The notes beneath the pieces are model-generated. The model was given only the letters and a program-made list of their open reading frames with translations, was not told where the DNA came from and did not search any database. From an archaeon (GTDB taxonomy: Archaea > Nanobdellota > Nanobdellia > SCGC-AAA011-G17 > PNOQ01), in the NCBI GenBank assembly GCA_018652475.1, contig JABICB010000018.1, forward strand, positions 1 to 43,109: DNA of 43,109 nt, given 5' to 3'. Both the position numbers and the translations under genes were made by a program. Every line of letters begins with the position of its first letter. The stretch's first letter is position 1. This document shows positions 8,024 to 16,660 of this stretch, in pieces.

Positions 8024-8030
8024 ATCACCT
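8024..8030 (-). promoter_or_regulatory. Shine-Dalgarno site of the pilin-like gene
   Basis: Minus-strand AGGTGAT, five bases before the ATG at 8018, is fully complementary to the archaeal anti-SD region. It fixes the start codon and shows that this gene has a leadered mRNA. Confidence 0.55.
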
Positions 8031-8066
8031 GTTTTTAATTTAGAATATATTGTTTATAAATTTTGC

Positions 8067-8387
8067 TTATTTTATTTCTTCTATACAAGTATTATCATGA
8101 CAATATAATAGTTTTGTCGGAATATATATTCCTAAATCATTTTTTATGTAATTATCTGCTACCTCTAATTGACGGACTGCCTTATCCCTATTTGAATCAT
8201 GGCATTTATATTCAACAATGTATAGTGTTCCCTGACTCATTATTAATCCATCAGGCTCTGCAACTAAATTTTTTCCCCTATAAAATTGTGTTTCTTTTGC
8301 AATAGTTTGAATCTGTTCTATTTCCTTGAATATCTCTCTCTTTAATATTTCGTCTAGTCCTTTGTCATGTTGTTTATATTTTCCCAT
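8067..8387 (-). CDS. PD-(D/E)xK nuclease-like protein
   Basis: A 106-residue protein. The core AEPDGLIMSQGTLYIVEYK has the spacing of the restriction-endonuclease-like fold: Asp in EPDGL and Glu-x-Lys in EYK on consecutive strands. An N-terminal Glu-rich helix (EILKREIFKEIEQ) may supply the outer acidic residue. The C-terminus contains LLYCHD. A nuclease function is inferred from the motif only; the protein could be inactive or act in DNA repair. It lies 2 bases after the lipoprotein gene and upstream of the pilin-like gene. Confidence 0.6.
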   Translation of the reverse strand: MGKYKQHDKGLDEILKREIFKEIEQIQTIAKETQFYRGKNLVAEPDGLIMSQGTLYIVEYKCHDSNRDKAVRQLEVADNYIKNDLGIYIPTKLLYCHDNTCIEEIK

Positions 8388-8389
8388 TT

Positions 8390-9550
8390 TTACTCCGTTG
8401 TGAAATATGTTTTTTGAGTTGTATTTACGTTTCCAACATCATCAATGATAAGCCCCCACATAAAATATAACTCATCTTGATTATAATATTCATTATGTTC
8501 TAAATTTAATTGGCCATTAAACTCGCCCTCTGCATTTCCAGGAGTAACATTAATACATCCTTCAACATTATAACTTAAGTCAAAACCATCTGGATATCCA
8601 GCATTAACTGTTCCTACCAGAACGGTTCCAAAATAATTATGTTGATCAAATATGCTACCTTCAATATGTCCCCATATATTTGCACAAGGTATGGTCATAT
8701 CATTAAATGAATTACCTTCATAGTATTCTTTGTCAGAAATATTTATTTGTACTATCAAGTTCCCATTTTGGTCCATAACTGGAGTTTCTAAATTCATAGA
8801 AGGTTGATTGCTGCAATGTAATAACATCATAGGAATACCATAAAAAGAGTCTAAATGATCTATATTTAAATCCCAATTCTCTGTAGTTATCATGTTTTCA
8901 AAACTTTCGTAGCCCTCCATAATTGCACCCACTTCTGTCGCACTTCTAACAACTAGCTCTATTAATCCTCCATAAGTAGGGAAAAAATATCCTAGCGCAC
9001 ACCCCATTACTTCTAATGATAAATCTATTGCGGTATAAACATCGTCCCCCTCATATGTTCCAAGATAGTCTTGACAATAATCTCTCTCTGGGTTTGATAA
9101 AAGTTTATCTTCTAAAAATTTAATACAAATTCCACTTTCTTCTTCAGATAGTTCTCTTATTGTGTGTTCTTGTTCAGATAGTTTTTGTAATCGGATAGAA
9201 GTTTCCTCAAAATCATTAAAATATCTGATTGCAGGTAAATATGTTTCAGTTGAATCAGTAATAGAGATTACTTTATACTCTCCTCCTTCATCCATGTGGT
9301 ATTGTACAATTATGTTTTCTAAGGGACAGTTAGTTCTGTTATCTACTATTGATATAGTTTCACCAGTTTCAAAATTTATTTCACCGTTTTGATTTGTTGC
9401 CCCTTCTTGTAATTCGATATAATCTGGAGGGGCAGTGATGTTGTCTGGCGTAGTTGGACCTGAACAAGCACTATAATTTAGAAGCTGTGCAGTCATAATT
9501 GAGCCTATTAAGAATTTTTTCCCATTTTTTACAATTGTTTCTAGGCTCAT
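8390..9550 (-). CDS. Secreted lipoprotein-like protein of unknown function
   Basis: A 386-residue protein with an N-terminal signal segment and a lipobox-like end (LLNYSAC at about 23-29), which suggests lipid anchoring outside the cell. It then carries a beta-rich region (40-110, with features of a carboxypeptidase-regulatory-like domain: GEINFETGETISIVDNRTNC), a helical section holding several cysteines (130-250), and a second beta region at the C-terminus. I recognise no catalytic motif. It starts at ATG 9550, 14 bases from the tRNA-Phe gene, and is probably cotranscribed with the nuclease-like gene behind it. Confidence 0.65.
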   Translation of the reverse strand: MSLETIVKNGKKFLIGSIMTAQLLNYSACSGPTTPDNITAPPDYIELQEGATNQNGEINFETGETISIVDNRTNCPLENIIVQYHMDEGGEYKVISITDSTETYLPAIRYFNDFEETSIRLQKLSEQEHTIRELSEEESGICIKFLEDKLLSNPERDYCQDYLGTYEGDDVYTAIDLSLEVMGCALGYFFPTYGGLIELVVRSATEVGAIMEGYESFENMITTENWDLNIDHLDSFYGIPMMLLHCSNQPSMNLETPVMDQNGNLIVQINISDKEYYEGNSFNDMTIPCANIWGHIEGSIFDQHNYFGTVLVGTVNAGYPDGFDLSYNVEGCINVTPGNAEGEFNGQLNLEHNEYYNQDELYFMWGLIIDDVGNVNTTQKTYFTTE

Positions 9551-9563
9551 TTTATAATTAATA

Positions 9564-9637
9564 TGGGGCGAGAGGGATTTGAACCCCCGACACCTAGATC
9601 TTCAGTCTAGTGCTCTCCCAGGCTGAGCTACCGCCCC
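9564..9637 (-). tRNA. tRNA-Phe (anticodon GAA)
   Basis: On the minus strand the sequence folds as a standard tRNA: acceptor GGGGCGG/TCGCCCC with discriminator A, D arm GCTC/GAGC, anticodon stem CTAGA/TCTAG around loop CTGAAGA (anticodon GAA, Phe), a 5-base variable region and T arm GGGGG-TTCAAAT-CCCTC (last pair G-C; one end mismatch). The CCA end is not encoded. A TTTAAATA box lies upstream near 9662-9671. Confidence 0.95.
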
Positions 9638-9715
9638 ATTAGTTATTTGTAATCTTAACTTGTTATTTAAAGGTTTCGAACTAACTATTATTAATTTAAA
9701 TTTATCTCATATATC

Positions 9716-9723
9716 TTTAAAAG
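9716..9723 (+). promoter_or_regulatory. TATA box of the MBL-fold gene
   Basis: TTTAAAAG begins 34 bases before the ATG at 9750. It supports that ATG as the true start rather than the in-frame upstream codon at 9660, which lies before this promoter. Confidence 0.5.
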
Positions 9724-9749
9724 TGTTAATTTACTTCTTTTTATTAGAC

Positions 9750-10568
9750 ATGTCTTTAAATGAAATTTTGTTTCTTGGAACAGGGGGTGGAATGTTCTCA
9801 GTAGGTAAACAATTGAGAGCCTCTGGTGGAATTGTTTTGCGAATTAGTGGTATACAATTTCATTTAGATCCTGGTCCGGGTGCATTAGTTAGGGCGAAAG
9901 AATATGGAGTAAATCCTAGGGAAACTAATGTACTGCTTGCAAGTCATTCTGCTTTAGATCATTGTAATGATGTAAATATAATGATTGAATCTATGACTCA
10001 CTCAGGACTTGATAAATCAGGTATTTTTTTAGGATCAAAATCAGTTATTTATGGTGAAGAGAACAAAAAACCCTATCTTACTAGAGATCATAAAAAACAA
10101 ATTGAAAAATATTTAGCTTTGGAACCAGGGAACAAAGTAAAATTTAATAATAATATTAGTGTCGTTGCATTAAAGACGAAACATAATGATAAAACAAATA
10201 TAGGTTTCAAATTTATAAATGATAAATTTGCAATAGGTTATACTTCTGACACAGGTTATTTTCCTGAATTAGCAGATGAACTGAAAGGGTGTGAAGTTTT
10301 AATTATTAATAATTTGAAACCTTTTGGGCACCATGATCCTCATCATCTTTCTTCTGATGATACTATTAAGTTGCTTAGACAAGTTAGACCCAAGCTAGCA
10401 ATAATAACTCATTTTGATCAAAAAATGCTTGAACAGGATCCTATTTATCAAGCTAGGCAGATACAAATGCAAACCAAGGTTCAAACAATTGCTGCTAGAG
10501 ATGGTATGTCTGTTAACCCTATAACTTATGCTGCCACTCGTGATAATAAATCAATGCAATTTTATTAA
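9750..10568 (+). CDS. Metallo-beta-lactamase-fold hydrolase, variant active site
   Basis: A 272-residue MBL-fold protein. The start MSLNEILFLGTGGGMFS is typical of RNase Z-like and related MBL proteins. Metal-site elements: LLASHSALDHCND (canonical HxHxDH, here H66-S-A68-L-D70-H71, so the second histidine is alanine), GYTSDTGYF and ITHFD. The segment HHDPHHLSSDDTI is an archaeal family hallmark. The substrate is unknown. The upstream in-frame start at 9660 would add a hydrophobic extension, but it precedes the promoter and is rejected. Confidence 0.8.
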   Translation: MSLNEILFLGTGGGMFSVGKQLRASGGIVLRISGIQFHLDPGPGALVRAKEYGVNPRETNVLLASHSALDHCNDVNIMIESMTHSGLDKSGIFLGSKSVIYGEENKKPYLTRDHKKQIEKYLALEPGNKVKFNNNISVVALKTKHNDKTNIGFKFINDKFAIGYTSDTGYFPELADELKGCEVLIINNLKPFGHHDPHHLSSDDTIKLLRQVRPKLAIITHFDQKMLEQDPIYQARQIQMQTKVQTIAARDGMSVNPITYAATRDNKSMQFY

Positions 10569-10575
10569 AGAAAGG

Positions 10576-10583
10576 TTTAAAAA
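10576..10583 (+). promoter_or_regulatory. TATA box of valS
   Basis: TTTAAAAA, preceded by AAAGG (BRE-like purines), begins 31 bases before ATG 10607 and favours that ATG over the GTG at 10595. Confidence 0.5.
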
Positions 10584-10606
10584 TAATCTTTTAGGTGATA
10601 CTAGTT

Positions 10607-13009
10607 ATGGAACTTGCTAAAAAGTATGATTTTGAATTAATTGAAAATAAATGGAAGGAAACTTGGAAAACGAAAGGGACTTATAAGTTTGATAAAAAAT
10701 CAAAGAAACCTATTTTTTCTGTTGATACTCCTCCTCCGACTGTTTCCGGCAGTATGCATATTGGTCATGCGGCATCATATTCTCAACAAGATTTTTTTGT
10801 TAGATATCAAAGAATGAAACAAAACAATGTTTTCTTTCCTTTTGGTACTGATGATAATGGATTACCTACTGAAAGATTAGTTGAAAAATTAAAAAAAGTT
10901 AGATCCAAGACTATGGGTCGTGGCGAGTTTATTGATCTTTGTCAAGAAACAATTAAAGAGATCAAACCTTCTTTTGTTAAAGATTGGAGAGATATTGGAA
11001 TGAGTTGTGATTTTGAAACTACTTATTCAACTCTTGATGATCATTCTATTAAAACTTCACAAAAATCTTTTTTAGATTTATTTGAAAAAAAATTAGCATA
11101 TCAAAAATCTGCACCAACTATGTGGTGTGTTAGTTGTCAGACTGCAATCGCTCAAGCAGAATTAGAAGATAAGGAACTTGATTCAACTTTTAATGATGTT
11201 TTATTTAAAGTTGAAGATGAAGATCTAGTTATTGCAACTACTCGTCCTGAACTTTTGGCTGCATGTGTATGTATTTATGTTCATCCTACTGATAAGAGAT
11301 ACAAAAAAATAGTTGGAAAAAAAGCAAAGGTTCCTTTATTCAATCACGAAGTTCCTATTTTTGCAGATGAATCTGCAGATCCAGAAAAGGGAAGTGGAGT
11401 TCTTATGGTTTGTAGTTATGGTGATAAATATGATGTTGAAGCAATTACAAAACGTAAAGTGGATCCGCGAATTGTATTCACCAAGTATGGTACTTTGAAT
11501 GCATTAGCAGGAAATTATGAGGGATTAAAAATAAAAGCTGCAAGAAAACAAATATTAGATGATTTAGATTCTGAAAGTTTATTATTAAATAAAAAGTCAA
11601 TTAAACATTCTGTGAATGTTCATGATAAATGTGGAACTGAAGTAGAATTTCTAGAATCAAAACAATGGTTCATTGAAGTATTAAAGAATAAGAAGAAATT
11701 GCTTAAGTCTGCAGATAAAATTAATTGGTATCCAGGATTCATGAAACAAAGATATCTAAGGTGGGTTGAAGATCTTCAGTGGGATTGGAGTATTTCTAGG
11801 CAAAGACATTTTGGAGTTTCATTTCCAGTTTGGTATTGTGAAGATTGCGGGAAACCAATCATGGCCTTGGAAAAACAGTTACCTGTTAATCCATTAAAAG
11901 ATAAACCATTAACTAAATGTTCATGCGGATCTTCAAAAGTTATTCCTGAACAAGATGTTATGGATACCTGGGCAACTTCATCAAGCAGTCCACAAATAAT
12001 TTTAGATTGGGTTAAAGATAAAGAAGGTACTTATGAAAATGTTGATTTTGAAAAAATGTATCCTATGTCCTTGCGTCCACAAGCACATGATATAATTAGG
12101 ACATGGGCATTTTATACTATAGTTAAGGGGATTTACAATAATGGTAAACTTCCTTGGAAAGATATTGCAATTTCTGGACATGTATTGAGTAAAAATGGAA
12201 GAAAGATGAGTAAGTCTGTTGGGAATGTTGTTGATCCCAAAAAAGTTTTGAAAGAAAATGGTGCAGATGTTTTAAGATTCTGGTCTGCTTCTGCAGGATT
12301 AGGTAAAGATATTTTATTTAATGAAGAAGAATTAAGATCTGCTAAAAAAACTATAACCAAATTATGGAATGCTAGTAAATTTGCATTAATGCATCTTAAG
12401 GATTTTGATTCAACTAAAAAAATCAAATTAACTGATTTAGATAAGGGAATCATTTCAAAATTTAATAAAGTAATCAAAGAATCTGGAGAGGCTTTTGATA
12501 GTTATGAATATTCAAAATCTAAATTTTTAACTGAAGGATTTTTCTGGACACAATTTTGTGATAATTATTTAGAAGTTTCTAAAGATAGATTGTATAATCC
12601 TTCTGAGAGAGGTATGGGAGCAAGATTAAGTGCACAATATACTTTGTCTTATTTATTGAATGGCATTTTAAAGATGTTCGCACCAATTATGCCATTTATC
12701 ACAGAAGAAATATATAGTGTTTATTACTCCGGAATTGAAAAAGTTGATAGTATACATCTTTCGGAGTGGCCAAAATATGATAAAAAACTTGAAGATGAAC
12801 TTTCTGAAAAAGTATGGGATAAATTCATTTCTATTTTGGAAGAAGTTAGGCAAGCAAAATCACAAAATAACAAGTCTTTAAAAGTGGAAGTAGATTTAGA
12901 GATATTAGAAGAAGATGAAATTTTGTTAAGAGATAGTTTAGATGATCTTAAGGCAGTAACTTCTGCTAATAATGTTTCTATCGGTAAAAAAACAAAAACA
13001 ATATTTTAA
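10607..13009 (+). CDS. valS: Valyl-tRNA synthetase
   Basis: Class I synthetase for tRNA-Val, about 800 residues. Motifs: PPTVSGSMHIGHAASYSQQD (HIGH), an editing domain including ATTRPELLAACVC, a zinc-binding insert with CEDCGK and CSCGSS, WATSSSSPQ, and SKNGRKMSKSVGNV (KMSKS). An anticodon-binding helical domain follows from about residue 620. Start: ATG 10607 (MELAKKYDF); a GTG four codons upstream would also be in frame but the promoter spacing fits the ATG. Its stop precedes the aRF1 ATG by one base, so the two genes form an operon. Confidence 0.95.
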   Translation: MELAKKYDFELIENKWKETWKTKGTYKFDKKSKKPIFSVDTPPPTVSGSMHIGHAASYSQQDFFVRYQRMKQNNVFFPFGTDDNGLPTERLVEKLKKVRSKTMGRGEFIDLCQETIKEIKPSFVKDWRDIGMSCDFETTYSTLDDHSIKTSQKSFLDLFEKKLAYQKSAPTMWCVSCQTAIAQAELEDKELDSTFNDVLFKVEDEDLVIATTRPELLAACVCIYVHPTDKRYKKIVGKKAKVPLFNHEVPIFADESADPEKGSGVLMVCSYGDKYDVEAITKRKVDPRIVFTKYGTLNALAGNYEGLKIKAARKQILDDLDSESLLLNKKSIKHSVNVHDKCGTEVEFLESKQWFIEVLKNKKKLLKSADKINWYPGFMKQRYLRWVEDLQWDWSISRQRHFGVSFPVWYCEDCGKPIMALEKQLPVNPLKDKPLTKCSCGSSKVIPEQDVMDTWATSSSSPQIILDWVKDKEGTYENVDFEKMYPMSLRPQAHDIIRTWAFYTIVKGIYNNGKLPWKDIAISGHVLSKNGRKMSKSVGNVVDPKKVLKENGADVLRFWSASAGLGKDILFNEEELRSAKKTITKLWNASKFALMHLKDFDSTKKIKLTDLDKGIISKFNKVIKESGEAFDSYEYSKSKFLTEGFFWTQFCDNYLEVSKDRLYNPSERGMGARLSAQYTLSYLLNGILKMFAPIMPFITEEIYSVYYSGIEKVDSIHLSEWPKYDKKLEDELSEKVWDKFISILEEVRQAKSQNNKSLKVEVDLEILEEDEILLRDSLDDLKAVTSANNVSIGKKTKTIF

Positions 13010-13010
13010 A

Positions 13011-14099
13011 ATGGATACAAAACAAAAACTTGAATTGAATAAATTTGTAAAAAAACTTGATAAAATTAGAGGAAGGCATACTGAGTTAGTTACTGTTTAT
13101 GTTCCTTCAGGTTATAATATTTTTAAAATAATTGATCATCTTGCACAAGAACAACATACTGCTACTAATATTAAGGATGCAAGAACAAAAAAAAATGTGA
13201 TAGACAGTCTTGAAAAAGTAATTAGGCAATTAAAACTCTACAAAAAAACTCCTGAAAATGGTTTGGCCATTTTTGCAGGTAATACTTCTACAAATGAAAG
13301 TAAAATAGATATAGAAGTTTTTACTATTGAACCTCCTCAACCATTAAATATGAGATTATATCGTTGTGATCAAAAATTTGTTACTGATGCCTTAAAGGAA
13401 ATGATGGAATATCGGGAAGTTTATGGCCTTATTGTGGTTGACAGAAGAGAAGGAAATCTTGGACTATTGAAAGGTACGGCAATTGTGGAAGTAGCTAAAT
13501 TTACTTCTAATGTCCCTGGTAAAACAACTAAGGGGGGACAGAGTCAGCAAAGATATGCAAGATTAAGGGATGAAGCAATGCATGAATTCTTTAAAAGAAT
13601 TGGTGACGCAGTAAATAAAGAATTTCTTGATATGAAAGATATGAAAGCTTTGTTAGTGGGAGGTCCTGGCCCAACCAAGGAATATTTTATTGAAGGGAGT
13701 TATATGGATACCAGAATAAAAAGTAGAATAAAAAGTATTCAAGATCTTAGTTATACAGGAGAATTCGGACTTAATGAGTTAGTTGAAAAAAGTGCCGATA
13801 CTTTAGCTAAAGAAGAAATTATTGAAGAAAAAAAATTACTTGAAGAATTTTTTTCTGAACTAGGAAAAAGTTCTAAAAAAGTTGTTTATGGTGAAGAAGC
13901 AGTCAAACATGCATTTGAACTTGCTGCAGTAGACAAAGTTATTGTTTCTGAAAAAACTCCTGAAAAATTGTTTGAAGAGATTGAAGAACTCTGTGTAAAA
14001 ACTGGTGCAGAAATAAAAATTGTTTCTGTTGATACTAATGAGGGAGTTCAGTTAAAAGAAATTGGTATGGTTGCGGCTTTCCTAAGATATGCAATTTAG
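13011..14099 (+). CDS. prf1: Peptide chain release factor aRF1 with NIKD motif
   Basis: Archaeal class I release factor that reads all stop codons and triggers peptide release; 362 residues from ATG 13011. The GGQ motif (KGGQSQQRYARLRDEA, Gly175-Gln177) is intact, as is YxCxxxF (YRCDQKF, 117-123). The stop-recognition motif, normally TASNIKS, reads TATNIKD (residues 50-56), so the Ser is Asp. The C-terminal domain (from about 285) is present. UAA, UAG and UGA all end genes in this window. The frame is also open upstream inside valS, but the ATG one base after the valS stop is the sensible start. Confidence 0.95.
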   Translation: MDTKQKLELNKFVKKLDKIRGRHTELVTVYVPSGYNIFKIIDHLAQEQHTATNIKDARTKKNVIDSLEKVIRQLKLYKKTPENGLAIFAGNTSTNESKIDIEVFTIEPPQPLNMRLYRCDQKFVTDALKEMMEYREVYGLIVVDRREGNLGLLKGTAIVEVAKFTSNVPGKTTKGGQSQQRYARLRDEAMHEFFKRIGDAVNKEFLDMKDMKALLVGGPGPTKEYFIEGSYMDTRIKSRIKSIQDLSYTGEFGLNELVEKSADTLAKEEIIEEKKLLEEFFSELGKSSKKVVYGEEAVKHAFELAAVDKVIVSEKTPEKLFEEIEELCVKTGAEIKIVSVDTNEGVQLKEIGMVAAFLRYAI

Positions 14100-14106
14100 T
14101 AAATTA

Positions 14107-14114
14107 TTTAAATT
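14107..14114 (+). promoter_or_regulatory. TATA box of scpB
   Basis: TTTAAATT begins 30 bases before ATG 14137 in the short gap after aRF1. It suggests an independent, leaderless scpB transcript. Confidence 0.5.
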
Positions 14115-14136
14115 CTAATTATCTTTTTAGTTTGTT

Positions 14137-14700
14137 ATGTCTGAAAAAAATAAAATTGAGGCAGTGTTATTTACTACTGGAAGATTCCTAGGTATTGAAG
14201 AAATAGCTAAATTAAGTAGTATTGGTAGTATTGGATATTTGAAAACATTACTGTCTGAACTGAAGGAAGATTATTCTGCTCGTAAATCTGCCTTAGAAGT
14301 TATTGAAGAAAAAGGAAAGTGGAAACTCAATATTCATAAAGATTATTTACATTTAACTGAGAATTTATTAGATGATGCTGAGCTTGATAGGCCAACTCAG
14401 AAAACTCTCGCAATGATAGCATACAAACAACCTGCCATCCAATGTGATGTGGTATCTGCACGTGGAAATAAAAGTTATGATCATATTCGTAAACTAAAGG
14501 AAGAAGGATTTGTAACTTCTGAAAGATTTGGTAGGACTAAACTTTTGAAATTATCTCAAAGATTCTATGATTACTTTGATGTTGTTGAAGATGAAGTTAA
14601 GGCTAGATTAAGTGGGGAAGAAATTCCGGTTAAAGAATCTGATGAAGAAAAGATAATTGCTGAAGTTAGTGAGGATTTAAAGGAAAGCAAAGATTTATAA
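14137..14700 (+). CDS. scpB: Segregation and condensation protein ScpB
   Basis: Kleisin-associated winged-helix partner of SMC-ScpA, acting in chromosome compaction and segregation. The 187 residues show the two winged-helix domains: KIEAVLFTTGRFLGIEEIAKL opens the first, and QKTLAMIAYKQPAIQCDVVSARGN with IRKLKEEGFV is the characteristic second. The acidic C-terminal tail is normal. No smc or scpA gene is in the window. Its stop codon lies inside the TATA box of the next gene. Confidence 0.9.
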   Translation: MSEKNKIEAVLFTTGRFLGIEEIAKLSSIGSIGYLKTLLSELKEDYSARKSALEVIEEKGKWKLNIHKDYLHLTENLLDDAELDRPTQKTLAMIAYKQPAIQCDVVSARGNKSYDHIRKLKEEGFVTSERFGRTKLLKLSQRFYDYFDVVEDEVKARLSGEEIPVKESDEEKIIAEVSEDLKESKDL

Positions 14701-14701
14701 T
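14694..14701 (+). promoter_or_regulatory. TATA box of the glycosyltransferase gene, overlapping the scpB stop
   Basis: TTTATAAT begins 32 bases before ATG 14726. The scpB TAA (14698-14700) is part of the box. Confidence 0.45.
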
Positions 14702-14725
14702 TAATTTTTATTCTATCCTTCTACT

Positions 14726-15982
14726 ATGTTAGGATTTCATGATATATTTTATTTATTTGTACTGTATACTTCTCTCTTTTTTCTACTTTTCTGGTTATTC
14801 GTTGCATTAGATCATGCGTTCATTAAAGATGAAAAAAAGAAATTAAAAAAATTAACTTCTTTTCCTTTAGTGAGTATTGCTATCCCTGCTTATAATGAAG
14901 AAAGAAGAATAGAAAAAACTATGCAGTCAGTAGTAGATTTAGATTATCCTTCTGAAAAAATTGAATTATTAATTATGGATGATGGTTCAAAAGACAGTAC
15001 AAAAACTATTGTTGAAAAATTTATGAAGAAAAATAAGGATTTCAATATAACTTTAGTTAGTAAACCTAATCGTGGGAAGGGTGCCGTAATTAATGACGCC
15101 TTAAAATTAGCTAAGGGAGAATATTTTGTTATTTTTGATGCTGATTCTACTATCCAAAGCAATGCTTTGCTTGAAATGTTACCTCATTTCGAAGATAAAG
15201 AGGTTGCTGCAGTGTTACCCGTTATCAAAGTTAGAAATCCCAAAACTATTATTGAAAAATTTCAGTGGATAGAATATCTGGCTACATTTTTTTATAAATA
15301 TGCTATGTTTTTTTTGGATTCTGTTCCTGTAACTCCTGGCCCATTTAGTGTGTTTAAGAAAGATGTCTTAATCAAGATTGGAGGATTCTCAGAAAATAAT
15401 TTAACTGAAGATCTGGAGATGTCATTACGGTTACAAAAACATCATTATCGCCTTGTACAAGTTATGAATGTTGTATCTTATACTACTGCGCCTGATAATG
15501 TTGTTGCATTCTATCATCAAAGAAATAGATGGTATAAAGGAGGATTGGTAAATTCATTAAAATATAGGAAATTAATGTTTAATAAAGAATATGGGGATTT
15601 TGGAATGATGGAATTTCCTAGTTTTTTGGCTACAGGTATTCTGATTGCAATATTATTTTTTATGGGTTTAATCAAATTGATTAAACAATCAGTTAATTGG
15701 ATTGAAAATTTAATTAAAATTGATTTTGATATTTTTTCTCTTTTGAAAAGTTTCGAATTTCATTGGTTTAATATATCTTATAATATTTTATTTCTTGCAT
15801 TGATGGCTATGTTTTTTGCAACTATCTTAATAGTTTGGTCTCATCAGGCACATAAAGAAAAGATACTTAAGTATGGGTGGTTTGTTTTACCAATATACTT
15901 ATTAGTATACGGGTTGTTTGTTATGACAATCTGGTTAGGAGTATTCCTGGATTTTATATTTAGAAGAAAACAAAAATGGTAG
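14726..15982 (+). CDS. Membrane-bound family 2 glycosyltransferase
   Basis: A 418-residue processive-type GT2 enzyme. An N-terminal TM helix (about 5-30) precedes the GT-A domain: SIAIPAYNEERRIEKT, the LLIMDDGSKDS nucleotide site, IFDADST (DxD), TEDLEMSLRLQ (catalytic ED) and QRNRWYKGG (the R/QxxRW motif of cellulose/hyaluronan synthase-like enzymes). Three TM helices follow at the C-terminus. It probably extends or builds a surface glycan from activated sugars. Its last codon and stop overlap the next gene's ATG (ATGGTAG at 15976-15982). Confidence 0.88.
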   Translation: MLGFHDIFYLFVLYTSLFFLLFWLFVALDHAFIKDEKKKLKKLTSFPLVSIAIPAYNEERRIEKTMQSVVDLDYPSEKIELLIMDDGSKDSTKTIVEKFMKKNKDFNITLVSKPNRGKGAVINDALKLAKGEYFVIFDADSTIQSNALLEMLPHFEDKEVAAVLPVIKVRNPKTIIEKFQWIEYLATFFYKYAMFFLDSVPVTPGPFSVFKKDVLIKIGGFSENNLTEDLEMSLRLQKHHYRLVQVMNVVSYTTAPDNVVAFYHQRNRWYKGGLVNSLKYRKLMFNKEYGDFGMMEFPSFLATGILIAILFFMGLIKLIKQSVNWIENLIKIDFDIFSLLKSFEFHWFNISYNILFLALMAMFFATILIVWSHQAHKEKILKYGWFVLPIYLLVYGLFVMTIWLGVFLDFIFRRKQKW

Positions 15983-16620
15983 TTGAGAGAAAAATAACAA
16001 AAAAGTATTATTTCATGGCTTTCATAATGACTACTTTAATTTTTAGTGTTTCTTTCCTATTGGGTTGGCAAATTAATAACATAACTTATGCAGACTCTTT
16101 TGATCAGTTATCAGATATAAAAACGGGATTGTTGAGATATGATTTACAATATAAAATGTTGGGTGAGTATCCCTGTAAATTTATTCAAACTGGTTTATTA
16201 GTTAATAATGAATTTGAAGAAACAAGATTAAAGATAAATAGGCTCGAAAAGGAACTTGGAAATCAAGATTCAAGGGTGTTACATTTAAAAGAATATTATT
16301 CTCTTCTTCAATTGAGCGATTGGATATATTATAGGGACATTAATGAACAATGTAGTAATAAGTATGATATTATTTTATATTTTTATTCTAATGATATTGA
16401 TAGTTGCCCTTCTTGCGAACAACAAGGATTTGTTTTAGATTATGTTTATGCAACTAATGAGGATATTAGAGTTTATTCTTTCGATTATGATTTGGATCTT
16501 ATAGAATTGGATATGTTAAAAGAGATGTATTCTATAAATTCTATTCCTTCAGTAGTGGTTAATGGAAATCGGATGATTGGTTCATTCAGTGAAAAGGAAG
16601 ATATACAATCTCTTCTTTAG
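15976..16620 (+). CDS. Membrane-anchored thioredoxin-like protein (CPSC)
   Basis: A 214-residue protein with a single N-terminal TM helix (about 11-33), a helical/coiled region with Glu/Lys-rich stretch (77-105), and a C-terminal thioredoxin fold. The redox motif is CPSC at 144-147 (DSCPSCEQQG), and the cis-proline loop is SIPSVVVNG (Pro191). The domain would sit outside the membrane and could make or reduce disulfides in secreted proteins such as the cysteine-rich protein at 20.7-24.3 kb. That link is inference. It is translationally coupled to the glycosyltransferase. Confidence 0.8.
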   Translation: MVVERKITKKYYFMAFIMTTLIFSVSFLLGWQINNITYADSFDQLSDIKTGLLRYDLQYKMLGEYPCKFIQTGLLVNNEFEETRLKINRLEKELGNQDSRVLHLKEYYSLLQLSDWIYYRDINEQCSNKYDIILYFYSNDIDSCPSCEQQGFVLDYVYATNEDIRVYSFDYDLDLIELDMLKEMYSINSIPSVVVNGNRMIGSFSEKEDIQSLL

Positions 16621-16660
16621 TACCGCAATCTTTTTAATTTTAATTAAACTTCTTATTTTT

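Noticed and set aside
9660-9749. N-terminal extension of the MBL-fold protein from an upstream start
   Set aside because: It precedes the TATA box at 9716 and adds a hydrophobic stretch not expected in this cytoplasmic family.
13158-13184. NIKD in aRF1 as proof of a changed genetic code
   Set aside because: TAA and TAG end most genes at sensible places, and TGA ends eight with proteins of normal length, so all three act as stops.
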